A DNA stretch of 64,000 nt from Struthio camelus (GCF_040807025.1 NC_090981.1:36683817-36747816), one strand, 5' to 3'; positions 47,189 through 62,165 are shown, counted from the first letter of the stretch. Program-made: numbers and translations. Notes: generated by a model from the letters alone, not told the origin.

Positions 47189-49164
47189 GCCCAGAGCTGC
47201 CACAACTGCTGTCCCTCACTTTTCCCTTCCTCCCGTCCTTGGATTGAGGATATTACCCAGGGGAAGTGAATTCCCTAGCTAGAGCCTAGCAGGCTAGGTT
47301 ATGGTTACATTCATAGCCAAACAAACAAGCAAGTAAACAAAAGTCATGTAGGCACTATTCCTCCTGGCAGTTTCCTCCAGAAACCTGCTTGGTTGGGAGG
47401 TTCTGGGTCTACCCAGCTAGGTTCATCAAGAAAAGCATGAAGGCAAAAGTGAGACTGTTCAGGGCGTCATCCACTGGCATGCTTATTATGCACAGCTTCC
47501 CTCAACTGCCTGAGGTATGGCTGTAATGTGAGGAAAGAAATTAACTAACTTTTCTCCTTTTCAGACTTCTTGGAAGTACTATTAAGACGAACATGTTGGG
47601 CCCCCCCAAAAAGTAGCACATTATGGAATATGGAGTGTGTCTTTGGTGGTCACTTTTGTTTTTGTGTGTGCCCATACCTACTTCTTGTCCATACTTATAA
47701 GGTGTGATTTTCTACAGTGGGTATCTGAGCATGGACAGAGAGTGGAAAGGGAAGGATGTATATGAGCTGACCTGTTTAACAAATGGTAGAGCCCCGTGCA
47801 GGAGATCCAGAGGCATTGCCCTTGGAGGATTAACTGAGCCATTGCAGCCGCTAGACTTGTTTTCTAAGAATAAACAGGCAAGAGCAATCAGAGCAGATTT
47901 GTGTTTGCCTGGCTTATAGCCACTGCACAGTGGTGTGGCCTCAAACACACAAGCAATATATCAAGAGGGAATTTGCAACATCATGCTCTACTGTGAGCAA
48001 GGCAAAGCTCTTTACATCCAATCACACTTCTCTTTGCTTGCTTTGAAAGGGGTAATGTTGTCTTCTCATGCTTATCTATTCATTTGTCTATGTAATTGAA
48101 TAAGATGTGCAAGAAGTATGAAGGGTTGTTATAGTGTTAATAATATGAGGCCTTCTTTTAACATGCATTTTTCCCGCATATTAGCTAGGAGGTGTCCTAG
48201 CTAGGCATGCATTTTATGTAGGGAAATCCCTGAAGAGTGTAAAGTTGGGACATCAGCTGTCAGAACAAGCAATAATTAAACATGAATTTCCAAAGACTGT
48301 ACATCTGAATCACCTTTGTTTCCCTTCCTCCCACTTTATTTCCATTTTCAAGATGTAAGAAGCTAAAGACAAAAATATCTGTCTGAAAATATTTTTTAAA
48401 ACCTCGCATTTTTAAACTTCAGTCTTCTAAAGCAGTTTTTATCTCAAACTTTGCATGTATGCTGTGATTATAGATCCTGCCTTTTCTCATGTTCTTGATG
48501 GTCTGGTTTGAGGTCCTGAACCTGCTGGATTTTGCAGGACATACCTCAACATACTAATATTTATGTGACTTTTATGGAACTAATTTAAGATCTAAACACA
48601 AGCATGCACATAAGACATTGCAAAATTGTAATTTTGCATAGATACTATATGAGAGATATCACACACTCTGTGTAGTTTAATACCATTCTGCCACAGAAAA
48701 TACAACTTTTTGAAGGTAAGATACATTTTTACACTAAATCTTTCCTTCTCTTCAGTGCTTGAATGATACAAGAAGTTGCTAACAATTTTGGCTGAGATCC
48801 ATGATGAGGAGAAAAATATATTCCTTCCAATCATATACAACACTAATCAAAGAAAATAAAATACTCAATTTATTGAATTATTTTTATTGAGATAATATAA
48901 TAATAAGCCAATCCTAATGAGTACTGCCAGAACTTGCAGTTTTATCACCAGTCGTGGGATATTTGGTGGTTTCCGTAAAATACTCACTCCTTTTGTCAGG
49001 CAATTTGATCCAGTATTTTTTAAAGTTTCAGTCCTTTATAACTATTGAAAAAAAAGCTCAAACACATGAATCCTAACAACTGAAAAGCCAGAAAATAAAT
49101 GAAAAAATGATGACTATATTGAATGAAATACTGACATTTCTGGCTTTGATGTGCAAGTCATACA
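47189..49164. other. No gene seen
   Basis: Unique sequence. A 19-base segment before GAAG|GTAAGAT at 48716 has good splice-like ends but is microexon-sized and uninterpretable. Confidence 0.5.
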
Positions 49165-49256
49165 GTCTCTCCCTCTCTCATTCGCGCGCGCTCTCTCTCC
49201 CTCCCTCCCCCTCTCTCCCTCCCTCCCCTTCTCTTTTTTTTGGGGCGGGGGGAGAT
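49165..49256 (+). repeat. Polypyrimidine (CT/CCCT)n with (CG)4 insert and adjacent G-rich run
   Basis: CTCTCCCTCTCTC is interrupted by CGCGCGCG (49183-49190), continues as CTCTCTCCCTCCCTCCCC repeats, then T8 and GGGGCGGGGGGAG (49241-49253). The mirror-repeat pyrimidine tract can form triplex DNA, the CG step run can form Z-DNA, and the - strand is G-quadruplex capable. Three non-B-forming motifs sit within about 90 bases. Confidence 0.9.
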
Positions 49257-52200
49257 TCTTAAGCCAATCTGAGTTTTGGAGATCTGGTTCTTGATTTCAG
49301 AAAAATTAGGGTTTCCAGTACTGCTTGTATCCTAACATTCGCTGTGATATCTCTGGGTTCGTCACCCTTTCTTTTTTTTTTTCTTTCTTCCCCACCCTGC
49401 CTTTCCAGGAGCAGCCCTGGAGCTTCTGTGCTATTCGTGGAATGCCTGACCAAAGTCCGAATGAAAGGCACCAACATCTTAAAGGCTAAAGCCTACTCAG
49501 ATTTCCAGTAACACGAGGGTAACACCAAATGCTAGTTGTGCCACCCACGACCACTGTCATCTATATCAAACTTTCACTGACAACAGCTGATCTCTAACAG
49601 ACAATGGAAAATGTGGATGATTTAAAAAAAATGTTAAAAAGAATGAACAAATAGACAATGACATGGATCACTCATGTTGACTTAATAGAACACCCTTATT
49701 CTTCAGCCTAGTTGAATTTATGGCTACTGTTATCCCAGCATAACTATTACTGATCATCTTGCTGTGCCAGCACTGATGTTTTAAGAAAAGTAGTACTTCA
49801 GAAGGAAGTGTGGTGGAAATTTCCAAAATATAGACAGCCTGTTTGGATAAAGACAGGCTTATTATATTTAATTGCTAGGCCTGGAAAGCTTGGCTGCCAT
49901 GATCACTGACTCTGTCTGGTACACTTTGATGCATTTCTCTTAGTGGAATCCTCAGTGAATGGAGCAGTCCCTTCCCCCAGTACTACTTACTTTTTTCTTC
50001 TTGCTGTGGAAGGACATGAAGGAGGCTCAGACTATTAATCAGGAAGACAATTGCCAGTAGCTTTGCTGTTAACATCTATACTTACTCCTGGTTTTCATAG
50101 CTCTAGGACAGGAATGCTTTTGCTGTCTTTTGATACAGCCAGAAAAAAACAGAATGTAAGAATAAGCTTGTTTTTTTTTAAAGAGATGCTAGTATCAGTA
50201 CGAAATTTTCCTGATATACTAGCGCTGCAACTTATCAACATGACATGGCAAAGTGTGAATTAAGAACTTTAGTATCAATGGAAAGATTGCTATTAACATC
50301 AACAGACACTGGATCTTGAACCCATGTGACATCTGAGAGGATTCATCTTTAGCCATCCAAAAGCTGGGATTTAGCCTGCTGTAGTCCTGCTGGTCACTAG
50401 GCCATTTAAAGTGCTCATCTTCAGATAAATATCCCAGATAGGTATAATGAATGGTCCCCTGGAGGGATCTGTCTTTCCCTCTACGTTGACGGTATGGATA
50501 GCCTAAATAAGTAATTTAAACTAGATGCCTGACTTTTGCAGGACTAACACTCACAAAGCTGCATCCCACTTTCATTGTATTTTTGTACAACATACAGAGG
50601 ATACTGAATTCAAAGCAGCTCTAACTGCCCCAAAATCAATATTTCTCCCGTTAGTTAAAATGAGCTATATTAAATATTTAGATACTCTTCAGTGTTGCCT
50701 GAAAAATTATTTCTGTGGTTTAAAGAGGGTTTGTCTTAAAGATTCTGCAAAGACAAAGGAACCTTCCTCCATTAGCAATTAGATACAGCAGTAGGCAGAC
50801 TCTTGAAGGCTGTAGCATATTTACCTTTACAGAAGGTTTCCAAACTGTATTAAAATTAATTGTATATTTTCAAATACACCTGGCCTTTTTCATGAACACA
50901 GCACAGTAGTTAACATGGTTACAAGGTTCCAACATATAAGAACTCCAGGATATCTAAAGATAGACCATCAGACTCTATTTTTAGCAACACTGATATAAAG
51001 CTGGAGGTATCCCACTAACTTCAGAGCAGTTGCCTTGGATTTATATTAATTTGGAATTAAAGATGTCAAATGAGTCCCTAGTTTATTGCTGAGCATTGCT
51101 AAATACAAATCTCTGATTCTGTAAACCAAAGCTCTACTAATGCATATAACTAGAAATGTCTGTATTAATTCTGTGTAGCAGTTACCAAGTGAGAGTTAAT
51201 ATTCTCAGGTAGAAAAAGGCTGTGAGTGCTTTTTACTACCAGTCTGTTTTAATACCAGCTTGTGGATTGGGACAGCTGAAACAGCAATCACTCAGAATGT
51301 TATTTTAAACCATGATTTTTGGTTACCTCACTTATCACCATGTCAGAATATTTTCTTCAGCAAATTAGAAACTGACTTTTTCCTTATGTACTTTTCCAGG
51401 ATTCCAAAGATTCATTCACAATGCAAAGCTGCAATAAAATCCAGCATAATGTAAATCACTCTCTGATACAGCTTCTCTTTTCTTTTCTTGGATAGAGTTA
51501 TAAATGCAATGAAAAATAAATGATTTTGAATGGCATCAATAGAGAAATTGGTATCACTTACTCCGTTTAAAAGTCAGATCAACTTTCTAATAGCTAAAGA
51601 ATGTATTTCCTACGTTAGATTTTGGCTACACAGGTTTGAATGTTTGAACCTTTTTTATTTTAATAAGGAGAGAGTTTTAAAGTGCTGAAACTGGGGATAA
51701 GGTAATATTATCTTCTTGGCACATTTCATAATATGTACTGATGCCGTCCGTATTTCCAACTCCTCTTCCTTGTCTAGCTTTAATGCTGCAAATTAATGTA
51801 TTTTTCTGAACAGCAAATCCAAGCAGTAATGTGGTCATGGGAAACTGGAACAAATGACCACTTGCTCTGGAAAGCAGCACACTGTGAGTTTGAAGTCCTT
51901 CTTGTTTACATAGTGGCTTGACTCTCAGCAACAGGTCATAGCCACAGAAACAAGAGCTGCCTGAAATATCATGCAGGGCCTGTAAACGCAGGAATGTGCT
52001 TTGGGCTGCCAGCAGCGCCCCGTATGATCTCAAGCAGCCTGTCTTCCTGAAACCTGGGAGGATTTCTGATATTTCTGAACAGACCTGTTGGGCTAAGGTG
52101 ACTTTGACAGAAGTCAACTGAATAAGCTAACTGTAAAACTTGCCTTTTAGTCTTTCAACCGCTAAATATTGTAGTAACTTCAAGATAAAGATGTTGCTCA

Positions 52201-55200
52201 CTATAGTTAGGCCTAAGAGTGTTTCCAGTATAAGAATTAATTTAAAATATATGCATTTTGCTTCGATGTCTTTTTGGGAGGCAAAAAAACCCAAAACCCC
52301 AACAATCTAAATTGGTCCTTAAATAACATAAGATACTAGTTTATGTTTTCTCTCTAAACATAAAGTCAAAAATCCACCAAGATTTTATTTAATGTGGTAT
52401 TGTATGCATACCTGATTCAGTGATGGTAGTCTTTTCTTGGTAGCTTACACTTTAGGAATGAGTGTTTGTGGCCCTTCTTTTCTGTTCAGAAAGCAAAAGC
52501 ACAAAAGGCAACTCAATACTGTCCTAGGAAGTGATCTCCTGTGATAAGTGGTCCACCAACATTGCATCACTGCAGGGCTGGTTTACCTGTAGATTTAGCT
52601 GACCACCTTGTGAATCCCTGCTGCTGCTCCCCAAAAGCCCTACCAGAAACCTGTCAATGGCCTCAAAACCAGGTCTTGGTTGATTTGCAAAGCATCCTCT
52701 ATCATTTTATAGATGTTCTTAGGCATCTCAGTAGATCCATTTTACTTTAGATAGATGTTTCTACCTTCTTAACTCACATATAACTGTGACTTGTTATGGT
52801 TAGCTATCAATTGGCATTTCCAAAAGCACCCGTCTCCACCCACCCACCAAGCAGTCCAGGATAGAAGGGTACCTATTACACAAGCCAAACTAGTCAATCT
52901 GTTCAAGGGTGTGAAATTCTGAGCTGGCACTGAGTAGTAGCAAAGAATTATTCAGAAGCACCACAGTGTACACATTTTAAAATACATTTAACTTCTCAGT
53001 TCTTAGACTGCCTGTAAACTTTCTGAGTTGCAGAGGCTACACTGGGATGTAATTAAATAACAAGGCTGCTGTCTAAAATTATAATGACTCATTTAAAGGT
53101 TTTCATTTAAAGGTGTAAAGGTGGTGGTCTTAAAACAACTGGCAATAGTTTCCCTGGCTTGATTTCAAATTTCAATACTTATCTGAGCAGAGATCAGGCG
53201 AAACAAGGAGTCTTGCCACTCTTTTTGTGCCAAATGAAGACTGTCCCACCTTATTTTCATAATTAAAATGAAAAAGGCATATTCATTATTTCTCTTATTT
53301 GGGATTGCAAAAACAAATTAAATGCCATGGGCCAATCCTGAACTTGCTTATCTTCTTCAGTAACCTAATTGAAGCAAGTAGCGCCCTTGGATCACTGGAA
53401 CGACTTTTGCTTACATGAATGAAGACTGAAGAACTGGGCCATTAGGTTTTAGTGCTTGCCTTTCCAAAGTGTCCCTCATCCTTACAGAAAAAAGGTTTTA
53501 ACCAAGTACTTCCAAATGGTTGATTATACACCAATTTTCTCCCAAAGAGTTGATTACTTTAAATAAAAATAATAGCATTACCATGCAAAGTATATAGCTT
53601 TTGTCATTGCAACAGAATTTTTTTTCCTTTCAAGTACCTACCACAGTTCAAGATATATTTTTTTACACTTAACAACAGACATGCTAAATTGTACTCTCAT
53701 TAACAAAATACATTAGGTACAGACTAATAAAACACTTTGCTTTAGACCAGCAAAGCTTCTATTTAAACTAAAGGATATTTGTTTTGTAGAGCCATAAAAT
53801 ATGCTCTCTACACAGGATTCTTTCAAACCACAGTCTAGTGAAATGCATAGAAATACTTCCACAGGCTTTAGTGAGTTTTATATCAGGCACTAAGACAGTG
53901 TCTGCTTTACATCTTCTTAATGGAGATGTATAAGGGAGGAAAAAATAGATTTGTTATATATGAAAATGTTCTGAAAGGTTTTTTTCCTATGCTAAAAAAT
54001 TAGTGAGTGGAAAGTAGATTCTGTATGACATGTGTTTCTTTACCTTATCCAAATCAGCAGTTTAAATCTGAGCCTCCCTAGTTTTGTTGAAAGCTTCTGA
54101 AGATTTCAGACCTTAACTGAGGGCACAAGGTCTTGAACTGCCAGCAAAGACATACATGTATCACACTCGTTTTAACAAAAGATATTTCATTCTAAAATAT
54201 TTCAAATAATTAAAATGAAAATAATTTCCATTTGAATCAGTAATATTACACTTCTTTGTAATGCAGTATTTCTAACAGTTGTCAAGCAGTTGATATCGTC
54301 ATTGAAGGCAGATAACGCTAAGTTTCCCTAGCAAAAGTACGGATACTTGAATCCACAGTTCCTCGTGAAGTTCTGCATATGGATAATGAAGATCAAAATA
54401 ATAGCAGCATTCAGGATGGAGCACATAACCAGTTTACACTCTGATCCTCATCTGCTGTACAAAACTGTAACAATGTAGATAGGGCTTGATGCATCAGAAA
54501 ATGTCCCTTCCAACTTGCCATACTTGGGGAAAAACAAGGACTTTAATACACGTATAGTATCCCTTTCTAAGATCACAGGCAAATGACTTAAGCTTAGTGT
54601 TCCACTATAATCCTTCTGGTACTTATCCACTCATCTATTAACTCATAAAAACACTAAGTTGTTGTTACTACTTCAGGCATTTGTAGGGCACTTAGCTGTT
54701 TGGTGTTACAGATCAATTTACATAGATCAGGAAAGTACCAAATAACTTTGCATGAAAGGCAAAACAAGTGCTCTGCAACTACTGTCCTCAGCCAGCTCAG
54801 TTTCCTTCAGAGGGGACCAGTATCAAATGTAGCAATGAGTCAAGAGTTTTAGCGAAGGTCAAGAGATTCAGTATTGCATTTTCCCTAATCTTCCATCAGC
54901 TGGGAGACAGCTAAATAACTTGCCTCTGGTCGTAAAATGGGCTGAATTCTGGCTTAGAAGTATTTCCCTGAAACAAAGTATTGAAGCCAAGACAGTATCA
55001 TTAAAGTTATCCTCTACACCATAATTATGAGTATCATTCCTGGGGCTGAAGCATTTTTTCCTAACAAAGCTGATACAGCAGGGCATAAGTGGATAGATAG
55101 TCTCTGAAAAACAGCCCAAGGGGATCAGATTGTGGCTGGGCTTGTGAGATATAAATGCAGCCTTCTGTCACTGCCAGCCTTAGGTCTGAGGGGAGTCACA

Positions 55201-55962
55201 ACTTTCATGCAATCACTTCTCGGGGATTAACCATATTCAAAGAAGACTGAAGGTTGGGAAGAGAAGAGCAAATAATATTCCTCCCTTTACACCAGCCAAC
55301 ACAACTGCAGTGATGCTGGGATAAATAAAGACTTCTTTCCCCCAAAGTGACAGAGACTGTCATATGTCATACCCCTATAATTGAAACAGATGGGTATAAG
55401 TGTCCCTATATGGAATACAAAGTTACCCCAGCTCTGATAAATATCGGCATCATTAGACATAATTAGGCAGTGTGTTGTGTTCTCTAGTTCTGCCCTGAAA
55501 ACTTCCCTCATATTACTCCCGCAAGACTGGAAGCACTCCGCGTCTTTGCTTTCCACTAATACAGAGCTTCTCTCACAGTGCAAAATGAAGACATGTTTCT
55601 GCCACCTCCCAGGAGATGTTTTGTAGATTAAAGCATAGTTAGCTTCAGCTCCAGTGCTCTCCCTCATCGTCTAATTGAAGCCAAGAGGTATCGTCTTTTT
55701 CTGAGTACAGTCAAGATATTTAGAGAACCTGGCACCAGCAAAGCCTACCCATTGTATTAGACTATGTAATAGGTTTGGAATCGCTTTATAAATCTGGAGA
55801 GTAGCATGTGAAAATGGGGATACTTGAGGAAGAAAGCTGCTAAAGATGTTCTTGTGAATAAGCTCCTGACTATCTCAAGCGCAATTAGATTCTGAGGCAG
55901 CACAGAGCCAATTAATTATGCAACCACATAAATAAACATAGGGAAAATAAATATGCCCAAAT
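49257..55962. other. No gene seen
   Basis: Long unique AT-rich stretch. A second pyrimidine-rich run lies at about 49369-49394. Direct repeats CATTTAAAGGT occur at about 53091 and 53105. The larger open frames on the - strand (146 codons at 51677-52117, 126 at 55287-55667) have no recognisable domain, signal peptide or membrane segment, and are probably chance. Confidence 0.55.
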
Positions 55963-55980
55963 ACACACACACACACACAC
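55963..55980 (+). repeat. (AC)9 microsatellite
   Basis: Nine AC units followed by an A run. Confidence 0.92.
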
Positions 55981-57084
55981 AAAAAGTTTTCTCTGGAATA
56001 CTTAACATTTTACTTTTTAATCTTTAGTTTCTAACCGATACTTTTTTGCTTAATCATAGCCACACATCTCCATGTGGTCGGCAGATACACTGTTTAAGGA
56101 CTGAAACAGTGTTTTCCATAGTAAATAATTTTCAGACACAAACTACAGTTGTCTTATTTCAAGATATAAATGAATCAATTAAGAGAAATAAAACCTTGAA
56201 ATTTTGCCTAAAACTCAATACTTATGAGCTTCTAAATTATTTAGGAAAATGAGGCTTGCAACCAGCTTCCTCTTTAAAAAAAAAAAAGGAATTTTTAAAC
56301 AGTTCTTACCTCTTTATTTCTACTATCAGCACATGCACATTCATGCTGCTGTTTCACAAACAGCATTTTGTCATACCCTACCAAACAATACCAGGCAAGT
56401 AGATCTTCCATATCATCTGATCCTCCAGAATTTTTCTGAAAACCTACTGCTTTTTCCCTGATCATTTTGAGAAAGAATGATGAGTCCAGGGCTCCCAAAA
56501 TCCATACAGTAGTGAATCAAGATATGACAGGTCTTCAAGACACTGATTTAGTGGTCACATATTTCATTGATTTTTGACACTCAACAGGAATCTATCGTAC
56601 CAGTGTTCTATACAATTCTTGAAGATGCTTCAGTGTGCAAAAGAATATCCTCAGATCCTTTTTTTCTTTTTTTTTTTTTTTGAAAAATCTAATTGGCAGC
56701 TGCATAAGTCTAAAAATTTCTTTCTCCATCATGTTAATGTTTTTAATAATCATCAACATTCATGTTACAGAAAATGGTACTTTATTAAGCCTTTATTCTT
56801 CAAATATATATGTATAGATGGTTCTGTTCTGTAGAAGATGCTTATTCTGGCCTCATGTGTTTACCACTAAATAGAAACAATCTTTCCTGGGAATAGAATT
56901 ACAAACATATCCAGATTAAGTCATGTAGAATGTCTGACAGTTCTGTATCTAATAAAAGATCAGAAACTGGTTATCTATACATTTGTAATAGGTAAGATAG
57001 TTATGTTGTATCACATTGTAAAAGCTCAGTTGGTTTGAGACCAAGAGACTTGTCTGTCTGTAACCCTGCATTAGTTGTTTGCAT
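55981..57084. other. No gene seen
   Basis: Unique AT-rich DNA with an A11 run at about 56277-56287 and a T-rich run at 56659-56681 interrupted by one C. No recognisable frame. Confidence 0.55.
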
Positions 57085-57116
57085 GCGTGTGTCTATGTGT
57101 GTGTGTCTGTGTGTGT
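57085..57116 (+). repeat. Imperfect (GT)n microsatellite
   Basis: GT units interrupted by CTAT and CT steps over about 32 bases. Confidence 0.88.
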
Positions 57117-60100
57117 TAATGCAGGAGGTGGGAAGCTGACTAATTTAAAAACGTTACATACAGGGTTTGCATTGCATAGCCTATTTTGGTGCGAAGAAAA
57201 TCCTAAAATGTAGGTCAAAATACAATACATCAGGCAGATTTTCTGTATTTATGATTATATGAGTCTTAAAACAAGAGCATCACTGAAGGAAAAGTCTACC
57301 TGCTGTAGAGAACATTTGATAGGCTAATTACAGAAGTCCTAAAGTGTTCTGGCATAGGAGAGCGTGGACATGGGCAGTCTCCGTGGCATGCCCTCACTCA
57401 GGCAGTGGCAAGTTCCACCCCAGCTCCTCAAGGCTGAGGAAGGGGAGCTATCTGAGGCTGTAGAAGGGTCACTATCTAGTTAATGGGGTGAATGGACAGC
57501 AGCAAGGCATAACCGTTGTCCGCGCTTGGTTCCTCTGGTCCTGTCTACAGTATGTTGCGCTCTTCAGGACACGGTTCATTAAACCATGTCCTGATGGATT
57601 AATTTCAGAATAATAGATAAGACTCCTGCATCTGCCAAACCCAGCACAACTGCTTTGAATAACCTTTACAACCTTATTTTGGGAGACTATAATTAAGATT
57701 TCCCTCTTTATAGCTTCTAAGGTATTGTCTCTGCAACATTTTGTCCTGTTTAGTTTCCCCTTCTTTTTACTGCTGGTGAAGGTTGATGGTGTTTAGAATA
57801 CTTCAATAGACAAACATTTTCAGTAAATATGTTTGGCACTGCTAGTGAAAAACTTTAGACAACATCTAACTTCAGACATCTAAAAGTTGGGCATCTCATC
57901 TAAGTGAGCTATCTAGTCTATAGTCATAGGACTGGTGGGCACCTGCAGGGCAGGATTCATCCATTCAAAACAGGCGCGGTGAAGAGACGTCTCTCTCTTG
58001 CCACTGTCTACAAGAGGAACTTAAATGACAAGCTCAGACTCAAAACTTTGTTAGGTGACAAGAATTCACTGGGCCCAAAATGCCAGCTACAGCCTGGCTC
58101 CTTTCCCACTAGCCTTGCCAGTGGAAACGAACAGCAGAGATGGAAGGTCTAAACAAGCTCCATGTAGCCATCTCTGGGGACTTCTGTTTGCTCCATATTG
58201 CAGCGTATGGATCCCACCTGACGTGCGGTAAGAGCTTTGTCCTGGAACTAAGAAAACCCAGTTTATCCAGTAAACAGAAAGTAGAAAATCAAAGGGAAGT
58301 TTGCCTCTTTCAGTTATCAGTTGCGGATAAAAATTCTTGAATGTTTTGTCTTCTACTATTTTCACGCATGGCAAGAAAATAAATATTTCTTTTTCTTTGC
58401 ACACTGTTTCCCCATTATCAAGTGCTATCAATATTATGTCTCCTAGCCACTTGGCCTTGAATGTTTAGAATGTTAAATCCCTACTGAAATTGAAGGAAAA
58501 AAGAACATATTAGACTCACTGTGGTAGAGCTGAGAACTAAGAGTGGAGCAGTGCCTGGACAAGGCTGCTTATAGGATCAGGGCCGTATTTATTTTAATGT
58601 GCTTTTGTATCTACAGTTGCTATGTGTCGATCTTCAGTGCTCACCTTCTCTATGCTATATAGGTGCCATGTTTGCGTGAAGCCTTTAACCACAGAACAAA
58701 ACTAGCTTCTGAGCCAAAGCTCACTCATATTGCCAGTTGACCCATGTGGACTTCATGTCACATAATTTGAGGCTATTTTACCCTCTATCTTCTTGAGAGA
58801 ATTCTGGCTCAGGCAAAAATTTTGTGAGGAACTTCAGTTCTTTGAAATGTTTAATTCACAATAGAAGGGAAACAATGCATTTAAAGGTTATTGTAATTAC
58901 ATCTACTTACATTTTTGTTCCATAAACAACATTTTGTTAACTTTCCAAATTATGCAGTATTGCTTTGACCTATTTTTTTAGATGCCTGAAAGGATAATAA
59001 AGGATCTGAAAAGCAGTAATTCTGGCTTAAAGTTTGAACTTTGAATGCTTTTATTTTTAGTACATAATGTAAAAAAAAAAGATGCTTGAAAAAAAGAAAA
59101 AAGTAAAGCTAGGTCAGGAATGAAAAGGTATGGTTTTGGGAAAGGCAACAAGCTCTTTTGTTTTACTTTATTGCTCATCTTTTATTTTTCATGCTACATT
59201 ACTGCTTTTTAAATGAACGATCATGCAATATCATTTACAGTCTGACCAACAAAAGCTGTTACTAGTGCTAGAATTAGTGGGATTTCATAGTCTCTTCAGA
59301 CCTTGTGAATGTTTTAAGTGTAACAATGAAAGTATATATGTAAAGACACCAAATTAACATAAAATTAAGTAATTACTTTTCTTATTTCCAGAGCTAGTTT
59401 TCTCCTTGAAGCTTGTATTACAAGTCTAAAGATTATCTGGATATTCTTTTGCTAGTCTCTCAAGAAATATTTGGGATTCAGGAGACACAAGACACGCTAA
59501 AGTTCTTGGAAACTATGTGTCAGCCTCCCTGGCTCTAAATGGAAAAATGGGCTACAGAGAAATCTGACCAACATGAAGCAACTGCTCTAAAGAATGCGGC
59601 TTAAGATTTTCAAAGTGAAGTCAGCCTGCTAATGCATGCAGCTGTATTAGAAGAACACAAAAAGCAGGGTACAGAATAGTACAGTAAGAAGCATTCCAGT
59701 TTCATCAATTCTGCATGAAAGATTTTCTTTCCTAATATGTCAAAATTGAAATGCTCTTGAGTCTAATTGACCTTAAAGAATAACCACTGATACAAAGATT
59801 TACTAGCTGATAATGATGGCTCTTAGTTTGTAAGATTTAGATCTTCAGAGAGTCTGAGAATGAAAGAATGTGAATCAAATGACTACTCTCTGAGTCCGGA
59901 GCATCTGAGTGAGAAATGTTATGTTAGCTTTCAGGAAGGAAGAATTGTATTGTTGCCTTGAGTTCACAAGGTCACATATCCATGATCATGTCCTCTTCCC
60001 GTAATGTAGCTTTTATTACAGCACCTAATTTTACCCTAATGATGCAAAATGCAAAACTAATACTGGTTTCTGATGAGTTAAGAGCAAAGCCCTGTTTGTT

Positions 60101-62165
60101 ACGCTTGCTATAAGTTTTATTTTAAACTTGGTAATTATAGGAGGCACAGGTGGTGCTGCCCATAGCTAAGGCAGTCCATAATTTCCCGTAACAAGATTAT
60201 TCTTTTCAGTTGCTTGTAATTTTACAAAATTTCAGCCACTGGGATTGAAATTCTCAGTGTCTGCCTATAGAGGATGTAAGAGTAAACATACAAACATACC
60301 AGTGTTTTCTCTATATCCTTATTTTTTCATTTCAGGAAGAAAATTTCTCCCATTTCTCTGAATAAGAAAAAAATATTAATTTATTACTTTAATTAAACAT
60401 TATCTAATTCATGTCAAAAAGAGCGCTCACAATTGTTTAGGTATGTACATTTCCGTACTTTGCGATGAGCCATTGTAATCCGGTATGAGGGGGGAAATCC
60501 AGGGTTAACCCTTGTATGGTTTCCTAGAAAAATCACTAAATTTAGTCAAGTAATTAATCCTTTCCAAAATCACAGGTTATGCATGTTCTCAAGAGTTTTT
60601 GTTTGGCAACTAAGTATGCTGCAAAGAGTATGTTTATGCTGAATATAGTAGTCTTGATTGTAAATGCATTATCCTTATGGAATGACCAGCCTGTTTCACC
60701 CTAGGCCTCCAGAGGCTGTGAAATTGGATTTCGCGGCAGTCACTGTCCCTGGCATGGAGAAGTCTGTGCTGTTAATCTAAAGTTCTGACATTGCTAATGG
60801 ATGTCAATTTAATATCACAACATGGTAATTTTGTCTTCTTAGCTTGTCTTAAGTCTAGAAAATTTCACAAACAAACAACTATTTTATAAAGATGTCTAGA
60901 TTATAGCATCAAGCCTTAAAACACAGGGAAATGCTAGAATTAAGGGTGACAGTGCATCTTTAAATTTTCTCCTTTCCTCCTTGTTTGTATGTAGGAAGTT
61001 ATGCTCTTCAGTTACCTTATCATAAGCATCTTTTTCTATCAGACTCCTGCCTCATTCAGTGCATAGAATGGATTATTTTCTACGTTTGAGTTGGGGTTGT
61101 TTAGCAAAAAAGACTGTTGTCTGATAAATTTGTTACAGAATTTAGTGGGTGTATAGAAAACATGTCAGCGGATTGCAAGAAGAGAAAGGATGGTTTCAAA
61201 ATTAAAGACTGAGTATTGCCCTTTAGTACTGCATTCTACCCTTGTGCCTGTCCTGGCATTCCCTTATGATGCTAGGCATGTTATTTTGACCAAACTTGTC
61301 AGAAATGACCATTAATAGATAGCTTCAATTCACCCAGTTTCTTTCATATAATCTTTTAGAAGCATATACCTATGATGTTCCAAGGTCTGCAGTATCACAC
61401 TGAAGCTTTAAGGGTATGTGTAGCTGGTCACCCTAAGCCAAACTGAAGTCACCCCTCAGCCTCTTGTCACAAACTCAGGCTTTTCAGAAGCGTTTTTAGT
61501 AGATACAAAGTGGAAATCTGAGTGTATTTAGACTAACAAAGTCTACACTAATTTATATGAGAAAATCCCTATGGGTTTGTTATAAGATTATGCTGTTGAA
61601 ATTGGCTTCTTCCCACTATTTCCACACCCAGACATGACAACAAATCTGCTGAGTCCCATGGCTTTGACATCTTACATAAAGAATTTAGGGTCAATAGGAT
61701 GGAGGATATGACTGTGTTAACTCAGGCCCGTTGCCCTTGACAAAGTTTTGGCAGAAGAACTAAGTTTTCCACTCCTTTCATCTACTTGATAGAGAAAAAA
61801 ATAAGGAAAAGATGACTGATGTTCTAGGTAGGGCATATGCATTGATTTTCATATATAAATATGAAATATTCTCTGAACAAAAGACAATATAGATTATTTG
61901 TGTGAATTAAATTCCACATAAGGTGGACATAAATTGTAGCGGTAAGTGGCACTAGAGGAATGGTGATAATTCACTACTGTACCACTTTACAAAAGTATAT
62001 CCTACTTTAGACTACTGTCTAGATAAATCTCTTCTTACACAGATACTTCAGTAATCTCCTTGGAAGTGCATCGTCTAAGCTGAGTAATATCAATGTGAGT
62101 TACAAATACGAGCTGCTCTTATCTAGAACTTAAGGTCAGTAGCAGATGTTACAAATTCCTATAGA
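57117..62165. other. No gene seen; one hairpin
   Basis: Unique sequence. An inverted repeat lies at 57564-57594. Overlapping frames on both strands at 57904-58431 (up to 114 codons) show no domain. The remainder is AT-rich with frequent stops. Confidence 0.55.
57564..57594. repeat. Inverted repeat with 13-bp arms
   Basis: TCAGGACACGGTT (57564-57576) and AACCATGTCCTGA (57582-57594) pair at 12 of 13 positions around a 5-base loop. Confidence 0.8.

Noticed and set aside
51677..52117. 146-codon - strand open frame
   Set aside because: No domain, signal peptide, promoter or splice context. Composition is not gene-like.
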